DNA of 64,000 nt from Acidobacteriota bacterium (GTDB lineage Bacteria; Acidobacteriota; Vicinamibacteria; Marinacidobacterales; SMYC01), in assembly GCA_004356105.1 (NCBI GenBank), contig SMYC01000152.1, forward strand, positions 40,214 to 104,213. The letters are read 5' to 3'. The notes beneath the pieces are model-generated. The model was given only the letters and a program-made list of their open reading frames with translations, did not search any database and was not told the DNA's origin. Positions within the stretch are counted from its first letter, which is position 1. Each line of letters starts with the position of its first letter. A program made the translations under genes and the position numbers. Shown in pieces: positions 12,866 through 23,406 of this stretch.

Positions 12866-14227
12866 CTATGGAGTCGACCAGGTCGGTGAGGGTGCTATCA
12901 CGGGCTCGGGCGTATCGACAGTTGGAAGATGCAGGCTCACCGTGCCCCAGCGCCCACAACGCGCGCAGCGCTCCGTCCATTCCGACGTGCGCCACGCGCA
13001 GCTTTCGCAGGCATAGTCCATCATCAGCCCTTCGACCTCGGCGACGAGCAACTTGGTCTTTTTGAGCGCGGCGGAGAGCTCGTTCTTGCTCTCCAGGATT
13101 CGAGCCATATAGAGATGGAACGTAGGCAGACCGCTCACGCGATCCTCGATCATCTGGAACTCCCGGAGCGCCTCGTCGAGCATGAATAGCCGATAGTGAA
13201 GCTTTCCCAAACAGTAGCGGAGCGGCACCTCATTCTCGCTGAGAACGAGGGCCTGCTTCCACACACCTATCGCTTCTTCCGGCTCCTCGGCGCGCAAATA
13301 GAAATTTTGGAGCGAAGAGAGGAGCTCCGTCGAGCCCGTGAGCTCGTAGCCGCGCTGCCACGTGCCTATCGCTTCTTCCGTCTCGTCGTTCGCGGCGAGT
13401 GCCTCTCCCAAACGGATATAGGCGGGGACAAAGCTCTCATCCTCGGCCAGTATCAAACGAAAGCCGGCGATCGCCTCCTGAGATCGTCCGGCCGAAAGCT
13501 GCGCCACGCCAAGGCCGAGGCGAAGGCCTTTCGCCATGTCCCGCTCGAGCGCACGCTCTTCGTCCGAGACCATGTCCACGAGACGGCTCTGCAGCGCACT
13601 CGCCTCTTCCCACTTCTGATGTCCGACCAGGAGATCCCGGAGTTGTCGGTGCGCCGAGACCGTCGGCAACGGCCAGCCTTCGATAATCTGCTCCAGGACG
13701 ATCTTGGCACGCTCCTCGGCACCGGCGGCGAGATAGACATCCACGAGCGAGTAGAGCGCCACGAGATTATTCGGCGCCACGCGCGTAGAGCGCTCGAGCG
13801 TATCGGCAGCCTCCCGATAGCGCTTGAGCGCTCGAAGACTATCGCCTTTCTTGACAAGCGCGTGCTCGTGCTCGGGTTCGCGCTCGAGCACGGAATCGAA
13901 GCGCTGGAGCGCTTTTTCATGATGACCGTTGACCAAGGCGTCGAGCCCAGCCATGTAGAGCTCCTCGACGGCTTGATGGGCCTCGTCCACGCGACGCCGG
14001 CGGCGATCGCGAGCAAGACGCCGCACCCCTCCCGCGAGGTCGAAAAACAAAATGACCCCGGCACCGATCCCGAAAGCCGCGAGCATGACCATCCAAAGCT
14101 CGAGCACGACCGGCCGGAAGAACGCGAACTGAACCGTCACATACGCCTCATTCAGGCGAATCGTCGAAACCGCGAACCAGACGAACGCAAAAACAACGAG
14201 CATCGTGAGAAGAGTCCGAGCCCGCAT
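12866..14227 (-). CDS. LapA-like membrane domain fused to LapB-like TPR/zinc-ribbon protein
   Basis: Two N-terminal TM segments followed by RRLARDRRRRR (LapA/DUF1049-like); TPR repeats; C-terminal CESCAWRTSEWTERCARCGRWGT ribbon. Confidence 0.72.
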   Translation of the reverse strand: MRARTLLTMLVVFAFVWFAVSTIRLNEAYVTVQFAFFRPVVLELWMVMLAAFGIGAGVILFFDLAGGVRRLARDRRRRRVDEAHQAVEELYMAGLDALVNGHHEKALQRFDSVLEREPEHEHALVKKGDSLRALKRYREAADTLERSTRVAPNNLVALYSLVDVYLAAGAEERAKIVLEQIIEGWPLPTVSAHRQLRDLLVGHQKWEEASALQSRLVDMVSDEERALERDMAKGLRLGLGVAQLSAGRSQEAIAGFRLILAEDESFVPAYIRLGEALAANDETEEAIGTWQRGYELTGSTELLSSLQNFYLRAEEPEEAIGVWKQALVLSENEVPLRYCLGKLHYRLFMLDEALREFQMIEDRVSGLPTFHLYMARILESKNELSAALKKTKLLVAEVEGLMMDYACESCAWRTSEWTERCARCGRWGTVSLHLPTVDTPEPVIAPSPTWSTP

Positions 14228-14305
14228 AACAAATGCTAGTCTACCTCCTGAAGCAGAAACCCGAAAGCCAAGGACAGAGCCCTGACTGCCGACTGCTGAA
14301 TGATT

Positions 14306-15280
14306 TCAGTCGACCTCATACCTCTTGCGACGCTGCCAAAGCGACTTGCGACTGATCCCAAGAATCTCCGCGGCACGGGTCGTATTCCCGCCCACATCCC
14401 GCAGAACCCGCTCGATATAGCTCTTCTCGACCGCGGCAAGGGTAGGTCGCTTGTGAAGCGTGACACCCCACGTGACGGACGGGCTCTCGAGAACGTAGGC
14501 AGGGATATCGGCTCTCTCGAAAGTCTCACTTTTCGACAATATCGCGCCGTGCTCGACGACGCCCTTGAGCTCCCGTACGTTTCCGGGCCAAGCGTAAGTC
14601 GCGAATAGCTCGAGCGCATCTGGCGAAAATCGTCGCGGCGCGCGGCCTCGGCGCTCGACCTCTTTTTCGAGGAAGTGCTCCGCGAGAGGAACGATGTCGG
14701 CAGGTCGCTCCCGAAGAGGTGGAAGCCGAATCCAGAAAACACCGAGACGATGGAACAGGTCGCGGCGAAAAAGCTCGCGCGTAACAGCCTCCTCGAGATC
14801 GGCGCTCGCGGAAGCGATGAGGCGAGCCTCGAGCTCGACGGGCTCTGTCCCTCCGAGCCGTTCGAATCGACGCTCCTCGACCGCCCGCAAGAGCTTGGCC
14901 TGGTGGAGCGGAGAAAGCTCGCCAATCTGGTCCAGAAACAACGTGCCCTTGCCGGCAAGCTCGAACTTTCCGGCTTTTCGCTGAGCCGCGCCGGTGAACG
15001 CGCCACGCTCATAGCCAAAGAGCTCGCTCTCGAGCAAGCTCCCGGGAATGCTCGGAAGATCGACCGTGACCATGGGAAGCGCGGACCGCTCTCCCCACAA
15101 GTGCAGCGCATGCGCTGCGAGGTCTTTTCCGGTACCGCTCTCCCCGCTCAGAACCACATTGCTTGACGCTGTCGCGAGACGCTCGAGAAGCCGCACGATT
15201 TCCACCATCTGCGGATCGTGGGCGATAATCGTGGCCTCGAGACCAGCCTTAACAGGCTTCGCCCTCGGCGCCTTGGGCAT
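14306..15280 (-). CDS. Sigma-54-dependent transcriptional activator lacking a receiver domain
   Basis: Walker A SGESGTGKD; ESELFGYERGAFTGAAQRKAGKFELAGKGTLFLDQIGEL; Fis-type HTH NTTRAAEILGISRKSLWQRRKRY. Confidence 0.93.
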   Translation of the reverse strand: MPKAPRAKPVKAGLEATIIAHDPQMVEIVRLLERLATASSNVVLSGESGTGKDLAAHALHLWGERSALPMVTVDLPSIPGSLLESELFGYERGAFTGAAQRKAGKFELAGKGTLFLDQIGELSPLHQAKLLRAVEERRFERLGGTEPVELEARLIASASADLEEAVTRELFRRDLFHRLGVFWIRLPPLRERPADIVPLAEHFLEKEVERRGRAPRRFSPDALELFATYAWPGNVRELKGVVEHGAILSKSETFERADIPAYVLESPSVTWGVTLHKRPTLAAVEKSYIERVLRDVGGNTTRAAEILGISRKSLWQRRKRYEVD

Positions 15281-15284
15281 GAGG

Positions 15285-15653
15285 TCAGCTGGCGACAGCG
15301 ATCTTTTGCGCGTCGCCCCAGAGGCGTTCGAGGTCGTAATATTCGCGGCTCATCGGCGTGAAAACGTGCACGACGAAATCCATATAGTCCATCAAGATCC
15401 ATTCTCCACGCGGAAAGGACTCGACATGCGAGGGCCGCCGCTTCATCGATCGGAGCGACCTCTCCACCTCGTCAGCGATGGACTTGATTTGGCGGTGGCT
15501 CGTGCCAGTGGCGATCAGAAAGAAATCGGTAAAGCTCGCCAACCCACGTAGATCGAGAACCAGTATATCGGCAGCTTTTTTCTCCTGCGCCGCGGAAACC
15601 GCGGCCTTTAGCTCAGGGTCCAGCGCATTCAAGGTCAACTTAGTCTCGGTCAA
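15285..15653 (-). CDS. rsfS: Ribosome silencing factor
   Basis: KAADILVLDLRGLASFTDFFLIATGTSHRQIKSIADEV...WILMDYMDFVVHVFTPMSREYYDLERLWGDA. Confidence 0.93.
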   Translation of the reverse strand: MTETKLTLNALDPELKAAVSAAQEKKAADILVLDLRGLASFTDFFLIATGTSHRQIKSIADEVERSLRSMKRRPSHVESFPRGEWILMDYMDFVVHVFTPMSREYYDLERLWGDAQKIAVAS

Positions 15654-15684
15654 ATTTGTCGAGCCTCTTTGAATTTAGACAATT

Positions 15685-17078
<1,394 letters not shown>

Positions 17079-17094
17079 TTCTTTTGCTACCCGA

Positions 17095-17406
17095 CTATCC
17101 TTCGATCGCCTCGACCTTCACCGCGGTAAACGACTGCCGGTGGCCGCGCATGCGCTGATACTGCTTACGGCGCTTTTTCTTGAAAACGAGAATCTTCTTA
17201 CCGCGCCCCTGCTCCATGACTTTGGCCGTCACTGAGGCGCCATCGACATAAGGCTTGCCGAGCGCAACCACGCCGTCGCGATTCACGAGCATGACTTTGT
17301 CGAAGCGAACGGTATCGCCAACTTTAGCTTCGAGCTTCTCGATTCTGAGCTGCTCACCGGGAATCACCTTTTGCTGCTTCCCGCCCGTCTCGATGATTGC
17401 GTACAC
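17095..17406 (-). CDS. rplU: 50S ribosomal protein L21
   Basis: [25 protein letters not shown]...[31 protein letters not shown]. Confidence 0.97.
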   Translation of the reverse strand: MYAIIETGGKQQKVIPGEQLRIEKLEAKVGDTVRFDKVMLVNRDGVVALGKPYVDGASVTAKVMEQGRGKKILVFKKKRRKQYQRMRGHRQSFTAVKVEAIEG

Positions 17407-17551
17407 TTTTTAAGATCCTCCCAACCGCTTGCGCAGATCTAACCATTCTAGTGACGGACGAGCCTAATGTCAACGCACGTGGCTATCAGCTACCCGCTAC
17501 CCGGCCGCCCACACAGCATGCGTGGGCGCTACGTACTACTAATGCTGCGCC

Positions 17552-20500
17552 TCAGAAGTTAAATCCTATCCAGAAATCCGTTTTCCAGCCCTCTACGGTG
17601 GTCGCGAAGTCCGTGAGCTTTGACCAGTTGATGTTCATGGGCATCCCGAAAAAATTGAATGAGAGGCCGATTCCGTAAGAGGCCACAGCATCGCCGAGCC
17701 CAAATCCCTCGGAGATACAGGGAGCATTGCCGCCCGGGCCGCAACGGGCTCCGAGTGAGGAAAACCGACGCTCGCTCGAGAAGAGGTTGAATGTCTGGTC
17801 GATGAAGTGGGCGCCACCCATATCTACGAAGAAGATCCCGCGTAGCGGACCGAAAAAGCCTATCGGCGTAATCGCGGCGTCGATGATTGGGAAGCGAAGC
17901 TCCGCATTGGCGAAAAAGCCCTTATTGCCGACAAAGGACTGGTAATTGTAGCCGCGCATATCACCGTTGCCGCCGAACCAGAACAAGTCCGGATTCTCGC
18001 CGTCACTCCAAAGACCCCGCATCCTGACGGCGAGCAAGCTTCCGCCGCCGATTTGAAAATATTTTCGCGCGTCGATGTCGATCGTCTGCCGCGAGAGAAA
18101 CGGGCCGGACGGCGAAATGGACACACCCGCCGATATTGTGCTACCCGCGATGGGGCCAAAATTTCGAAACCGCGTCGTTTCTTGAACGAAAGTCGCCGAT
18201 ACGGGTAAAGCCGTGCCGTTGGGGTAGCGTTGAGCGATTGCGTTCTGGAACTGAGCGAAGTCGCCGCCGCCGAAGCCGGTGCCGGACGGATTGAGGAGCG
18301 GGTTCAGAACCGGGTCTTCGAACCGCGTGCGCTGGCGGATGATACCGGTGGATGCCTCCAAACGCCGGAAACGGCTCAGAGGATAGACGGCCGAGATCGT
18401 AGCGCCGTATTGCCGGATGGTGGAAATAGAATCCTGCCGTGTAAAGACGTTGCTCCCAGCGAAACCGAAAGGATTCGCAAAGAAGAAGCTCGTTGTGTCG
18501 AAACCTCTGAACGAGTATTGAAGCCTTCCGGCCCGGTTGGTATAACTCCCGAGATAGCTCCGGAACTCGCGCACGGATAACGCGAAGAACGTGAAGTTTT
18601 GATCGCCGAGCACATCGGAGAAACTGATCCCCGTGCCGCCGAAAAAATCGCCACCGGATGTGACACCGACGTTAATCGGCGGCGCACCATCGATGTAGAA
18701 TTTCTCGAACGTTCCTTTCCGGCGCTTGTTCTCGGAAATGATCTGGTGGTTCACCGGCGGCACGAAATCGATCACGGGTCCTTCGGTGCGCACGATGAGG
18801 TCCGAGGAAATCTCTTTGACGGGCTCGTCCATCGGCAGCCTGTACAGGCCGTAATTCCCTTTGTAATAGCTCGTGAACAAGAGGACGTCTTCGTCCGAAC
18901 GTGAATCGCCTTTGATGATAGCCGGTGAGAAATTGCCGCCCAGTACGTCGGTATATTGGATGATGTCGCCCGTTTCGACATCCATCGAACGGATGTTATA
19001 TATGTCGTCGTCCTCGTTCGATGTGTAGAACATGACACGACCGTCGTCCGAGAAAACCGGCGAGGCGTCGTCATGGGTTCCAAATGTAATTTGCTCTTTC
19101 TTCGACGTATCGTTGAGATTGACACGGTAGATTTTGTCGTAGCCGCTGATGCGCCGGCTGTAATAGAGCCATTCGCCATCCGGCGTGACCGTCGGAAATT
19201 TGTCGAAGAACTTGTCGTCGGTGACGTTATAGAACTCCTCCGTCTCCATGTCGACACGCCACACATCGCTAATGCCGTCTCGAAGCGCCGTGAAGTAGGT
19301 ATATTTTCCTTTTGGCCCGACATGTGGGAAATAGGCTCTGTCGACCGGGACTCGAATGCGCTTCACAACTTTCTCTGTGAGCACGTCGACGACAATGAGC
19401 GCGCGCCGTTTCCCAAAGCGGCCGAAGAACACGATGTGATCTCCGTCCGGGGTCCAGGCGAGGTTGCGTCCGATGAGCGAGTCTTCGCCGATGAGGCCGA
19501 CGATGTTCTCGAAAGCACCGGTATATCCCGGCGTCAAATTCTTGATGATTGAGCCATCCGCGGCCGAAAGAAGAATAATGTCGAACTCGCCCTCTTTGCG
19601 GTTGACGCTCATGACCGCGATGATCTCTTTCGAAGGAGACGGCGCAGCCGATAGCGCGGCGACGAAGTTCCCCTTGCGCGGGTCGGGCGACATGTCCAAG
19701 CTGTAATCGTCCGGGATTTCTTTGTCGCGGTAGGGCTTGTATTTGTCGACGAGCCAGCGCTTCCATTCGCGATAGAACTCTTCCGGCGTCAAGCGAAAGG
19801 CTTGCTGATAGACTTCCTCCCCGACGCCGCCGACGACGGCCCGACGCAAAGCAAAGATGAACTGTCGGACGCCCTCTTTGCCGAAGCGTTCTTCCATAAA
19901 CGTGAAAACCGACGCTCCGAAACTATAGGCGGCGCGGGCAAATCCGACGTTCAGCGCCTCGAAGCTCGGGATTTGGTCCGTTACGGCCGCGTCGCGAATG
20001 ACCATGAGGTCGAGCGGGTCCCACTCGCCCTCCATGTAGGTCGCCATCCCCTCGTCGATCCATACAGGAACAGAACGGCGGAGGAGCGAACGCGGGATGA
20101 TGTCGAATTGGAAGATATGGGTCAGCTCGTGGATGAACAGTTCCTGGAGCTCGTCCGGAGGGTTGTCGATGGGGATCACCATCCGGTCGCGCGACGGCTC
20201 GGCGAAGGCACCTACACCCTCGGGGATTTCTATGGGGTACAAGTTCGTCTGAGCGAACTCGGAGAACGTCTTGTAGAGGATGAGCGGAATGGCGAATGAG
20301 ATTTCGTGCTTGAGGTCATTCGAGACTTTCTCATAGGCGCTCTCGGCATAGCTGACGAGACGGCCGAGCTCCTGCTCGAACTCGGGATAGTAATAGACCT
20401 CGAAATGGGGAGACCGATAGACTTCCCACCGATGCTTGTCGTACTTGACCTTGTTCTTGCCGTAAAACTGCGTAAAAGATTGGCCGAAGGCCACGACCGT

Positions 20501-20584
20501 GGACAAAAAAAGCGCAATGATAACGAGCGCCGCTCTTCCCATGATTCCGTTATAGCTTTTCCTCATCGGTTTCCCTCGTGTCAT
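17552..20584 (-). CDS. Large exported protein: HEXXH peptidase-like domain, TolB-like propeller, C-terminal Omp85/BamA-like barrel
   Basis: Signal peptide; LFIHELTHIFQFDIIPRSLLRRSVPVWIDEGMATYMEG; repeated DGEWLYYSRR/DDGRVMFYTSN blades; barrel-like GFFGPLRGIFFVDMGGAHF...SYGIGLSFNFFGMPMNINWSK...FWIGFNF with aromatic C-terminus. Confidence 0.82.
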   Translation of the reverse strand: MTRGKPMRKSYNGIMGRAALVIIALFLSTVVAFGQSFTQFYGKNKVKYDKHRWEVYRSPHFEVYYYPEFEQELGRLVSYAESAYEKVSNDLKHEISFAIPLILYKTFSEFAQTNLYPIEIPEGVGAFAEPSRDRMVIPIDNPPDELQELFIHELTHIFQFDIIPRSLLRRSVPVWIDEGMATYMEGEWDPLDLMVIRDAAVTDQIPSFEALNVGFARAAYSFGASVFTFMEERFGKEGVRQFIFALRRAVVGGVGEEVYQQAFRLTPEEFYREWKRWLVDKYKPYRDKEIPDDYSLDMSPDPRKGNFVAALSAAPSPSKEIIAVMSVNRKEGEFDIILLSAADGSIIKNLTPGYTGAFENIVGLIGEDSLIGRNLAWTPDGDHIVFFGRFGKRRALIVVDVLTEKVVKRIRVPVDRAYFPHVGPKGKYTYFTALRDGISDVWRVDMETEEFYNVTDDKFFDKFPTVTPDGEWLYYSRRISGYDKIYRVNLNDTSKKEQITFGTHDDASPVFSDDGRVMFYTSNEDDDIYNIRSMDVETGDIIQYTDVLGGNFSPAIIKGDSRSDEDVLLFTSYYKGNYGLYRLPMDEPVKEISSDLIVRTEGPVIDFVPPVNHQIISENKRRKGTFEKFYIDGAPPINVGVTSGGDFFGGTGISFSDVLGDQNFTFFALSVREFRSYLGSYTNRAGRLQYSFRGFDTTSFFFANPFGFAGSNVFTRQDSISTIRQYGATISAVYPLSRFRRLEASTGIIRQRTRFEDPVLNPLLNPSGTGFGGGDFAQFQNAIAQRYPNGTALPVSATFVQETTRFRNFGPIAGSTISAGVSISPSGPFLSRQTIDIDARKYFQIGGGSLLAVRMRGLWSDGENPDLFWFGGNGDMRGYNYQSFVGNKGFFANAELRFPIIDAAITPIGFFGPLRGIFFVDMGGAHFIDQTFNLFSSERRFSSLGARCGPGGNAPCISEGFGLGDAVASYGIGLSFNFFGMPMNINWSKLTDFATTVEGWKTDFWIGFNF

Positions 20585-20745
20585 TCGATGATGCGATCAT
20601 TCCCGAAGCTATCGCTTCGTGTTGCCCGACGACGCAAAGCTCAGCGGCGAAAAAAGCCCGGCGCTCGTGAGGCGCGGTGTTCTTCCGTTGTGATCACAAA
20701 TGTTTCGACCACCACGTCTTTTTATTATTCACGTTCAGGCAGCAT

Positions 20746-21576
20746 TCATTTCAAGAGAATCCTCGTGCCCCGAAACGTCTGAGGCGAAAGAATGCTCAAG
20801 AAATTTGGTAGAAGCCGATCCATCAGCTCGAAATAGGACGAGAGCGCCGAGGTCTGCTCGTCACGGCCGTAGATAACTTCTTCGGAGAAGCGCTCACGGT
20901 GAATGGTCCGTCCCGTCTCGCCATCGATAAAGTAGAACTCGGCGCTCAAAGTAAAGCCCGTCCGCTCCTGGAACTGCTGACTGCGCTGCAGCTGGGGCCG
21001 GTTGAACGCGTCACGCGTATAGCGATCGCGCCGGGTGAAGCCCGATCGAGACTCGGAGCCGAAACTCAGCTTTCCCGTTACGATGAGAGGGTTTTGATAT
21101 TCCTCACCGAGCTGCATCCAATAATCCTCATCTTCGAGAAGCTTGTCCTGCTCGAGATCGATCCACTCTTGCTGAGAAATCTCCTCTTCACCATCCGCGC
21201 GTGCCTTCTCCTCGATCTCTGCGAACTCGATGAGAAGGCCGGCATCCTCGAGCGCCTCTTGCGAGAAGTCGCCGAGAGGCTCGACTTCCGCGTCGAGCAC
21301 TTGGAGGTTGGAACGCATACGGAGCTGGTTCCGGAGCAGGCGCACCGTCTCGGAGTCGAGGTCGAGACGCTCGTTCGTCTGCGTCGTGAAGCTCGCGACG
21401 AGAATGCGGTTGAACCGCGAGATGTCGAGCTTGGCGTCGATGGGAACCTCGATGGGCACTTCGTAATACGAAGTGCAGGAAGCCACAAAAACACCCAGCA
21501 ATAGGCTAAAGAAGAGCGGGGACCGACGCCGATCAGTTCCGGCGCGCCCGCCTGTCGGATCGCTTTTTTCTCTCAT
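20746..21576 (-). CDS. Lipoprotein of unknown function
   Basis: LFFSLLLGVFVASCTSYYE lipobox-like; start taken at MREKSDPTGG; overlaps the upstream TPR gene. Confidence 0.65.
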   Translation of the reverse strand: MREKSDPTGGRAGTDRRRSPLFFSLLLGVFVASCTSYYEVPIEVPIDAKLDISRFNRILVASFTTQTNERLDLDSETVRLLRNQLRMRSNLQVLDAEVEPLGDFSQEALEDAGLLIEFAEIEEKARADGEEEISQQEWIDLEQDKLLEDEDYWMQLGEEYQNPLIVTGKLSFGSESRSGFTRRDRYTRDAFNRPQLQRSQQFQERTGFTLSAEFYFIDGETGRTIHRERFSEEVIYGRDEQTSALSSYFELMDRLLPNFLSILSPQTFRGTRILLK

Positions 21577-21916
21577 ACGCTTCTCTGAAGAGCTCATAGT
21601 TCTGGCGGATATATAAGTTAGCGGAATCGAGCTCGAGCGCCCTTTCGTATTCCTCGTTCGCTTCGTCGAACTCACCCGACTGCTCGAAAGCCACCGCTAA
21701 ATTGTTCCGGGCGCTGGCGTTATCGGGGTTGAGCTCGATGGCCTTCTCCCAACGATAAGTCGCCTCCCGCCAAAGACCCCGTTGGGCGACGTCGATACCG
21801 AAAGCGACCTGGGCGCGGGATTGATCCTCGCGATCGTCCGCGAGAAGCGGGCAGGTAGCAAGCGCAAGGAGAATTAGGGTTGTGATGACAGGCCAAACAC
21901 GTAAGGACAAATCCAC
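21533..21916 (-). CDS. Small TPR protein with signal sequence
   Basis: WREATYRWEKAIELNPDNASARNNLAVAFEQSGEFDEANEEYERALELDSANLYIRQNYELF. Confidence 0.8.
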   Translation of the reverse strand: MDLSLRVWPVITTLILLALATCPLLADDREDQSRAQVAFGIDVAQRGLWREATYRWEKAIELNPDNASARNNLAVAFEQSGEFDEANEEYERALELDSANLYIRQNYELFREAYERKKRSDRRARRN

Positions 21917-22120
21917 CTCTAACTTGCAGAGAATCGCGAGGTTCCATCACCCCGGTGATGGCGGCGGCTAGGCTTATGGTAGCCCACCCCCAAACGCTTC
22001 GCAAGCAACTTTAGAAGTCGAGGGAGGGCCAGGAGCTCGTTTCTCGTCATTCTATTCAAGTGTCGGATCCGCATTCCCAAATCGCCAGACGGGTCCGATT
22101 GTCCGCCGGAGACACTATAA

Positions 22121-23206
22121 ATGTCTGTGAAACGCTCCACAACCGAACAAAACGAGCTCATTGCCGCGCTCGCGCTCGCGCGTATCGAGAGGACGCCCTG
22201 CCGGCATCGCGTGGAGCTCGTCCGCCGCGTCGGCTCATGCAAAAAAGCGCTCCACGAGCTCACTTCGCGCCCGGATTCGTTGCTCGATCGCGCGCGGCGC
22301 GAGCTCGACGCGTTGCACGCCCAGGGTTTCGATGCGCTGGCGCTCACCGATGCGAGCTACCCGCGCCTGCTGAAGATGGCGCTGGACCCTCCATTGGCTC
22401 TGACCGTCTGGGGTCAGCTCGAGCCGAGCGACGGGCTTTCGCTCTCAATCGTGGGCTCGCGCCGCGCGACCCGCTACGGGCTAGAGATGGCAGGACGCCT
22501 CGCGGGCGAGCTCGCCTGGGCAGGTCTCACGATCGTGAGCGGGCTCGCACGCGGGATCGACGGCGCGGCACACCGAGGAGCTCTAGAGCAGCAAGGGAGG
22601 ACCATCGCGATCCTCGGCTCCGGCTTGAAAAACATCTACCCGAGCGAGCACCGCCGCCTCGCCGAGCAAATCGCTGACAACGGTGCCGTCCTTTCTGAGT
22701 TCGCGACGGCCGAGCCCCCGCGCGCTCGAAACTTTCCGCGGCGCAATCGCATTCTTACAGGGATGACTCTGGGCACAATCGTCGTCGAAGCCGCGCTCAA
22801 GAGTGGGTCGCTCGTTTCCGCGCGACACGCTCTCGAACAAAATCGCGAAGTCTTCGCCGTGCCCGGCCCGGCCCGAGCCGAGAACAGCGCAGGCGTGCAC
22901 GCCTTGATCCGCGACGGCGCGACGCTGGTGACGGAAGCTCGAGACGTCGTCGAAGAGCTGCGGCCGGAGATACGCGCGCTGCTTCGCGAAAGACGCCCCG
23001 GCGCCGCTTCAGCGCGGCCCGAGCTCGACGAGCACGAGCGCATGGTTTACACCGAGCTCAGCCGAGCGCAGAGCGCGGTGGATGTCGACGCGCTGCTCGA
23101 GCGTGTCGACATGCCTACCGAGCGCGCTTTGTCCGTCTTGTGCGGCCTCGAAGTCAAAGGATGGATCTGGAGGCTCGGATCCGGCCTCTACCAGGTAAAG
23201 CCGTAG
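22121..23206 (+). CDS. dprA: DNA processing protein DprA
   Basis: LSIVGSRRATRYGLEMAGRLAGELAWAGLTIVSGLARGIDGAAHRGAL, FPRRNRILTGMTLGTIVVEAALKSGSL, C-terminal winged-helix-like tail. Confidence 0.95.
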   Translation: MSVKRSTTEQNELIAALALARIERTPCRHRVELVRRVGSCKKALHELTSRPDSLLDRARRELDALHAQGFDALALTDASYPRLLKMALDPPLALTVWGQLEPSDGLSLSIVGSRRATRYGLEMAGRLAGELAWAGLTIVSGLARGIDGAAHRGALEQQGRTIAILGSGLKNIYPSEHRRLAEQIADNGAVLSEFATAEPPRARNFPRRNRILTGMTLGTIVVEAALKSGSLVSARHALEQNREVFAVPGPARAENSAGVHALIRDGATLVTEARDVVEELRPEIRALLRERRPGAASARPELDEHERMVYTELSRAQSAVDVDALLERVDMPTERALSVLCGLEVKGWIWRLGSGLYQVKP

Positions 23207-23345
23207 CGCTCGCTGCCCGAAAACCCAAAAGAAAGGAGAGGTGGGGATAGGAGGGGAGGTGGGGATAAAAAAGACAGAACAGATCTTTGCCTTTATCCCC
23301 ATATCCCCGTTCTTATCCCCACATCCCCTTGCTCTTTTTGTGCGG
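23141..23345. repeat. dprA 3' tail plus palindromic module (copy B)
   Basis: gccgtagcgctcgctgcccgaa then aaaagaaaggagaggtggggata ... tatccccacatccccttgctcttttt; same module as 9104-9310. Confidence 0.85.
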
Positions 23346-23406
23346 CCCCGCGGGGCCGAAACTGGCACGAGTTTGCGGATCTCAATTCTTTAGCTACACT
23401 ATTCCC

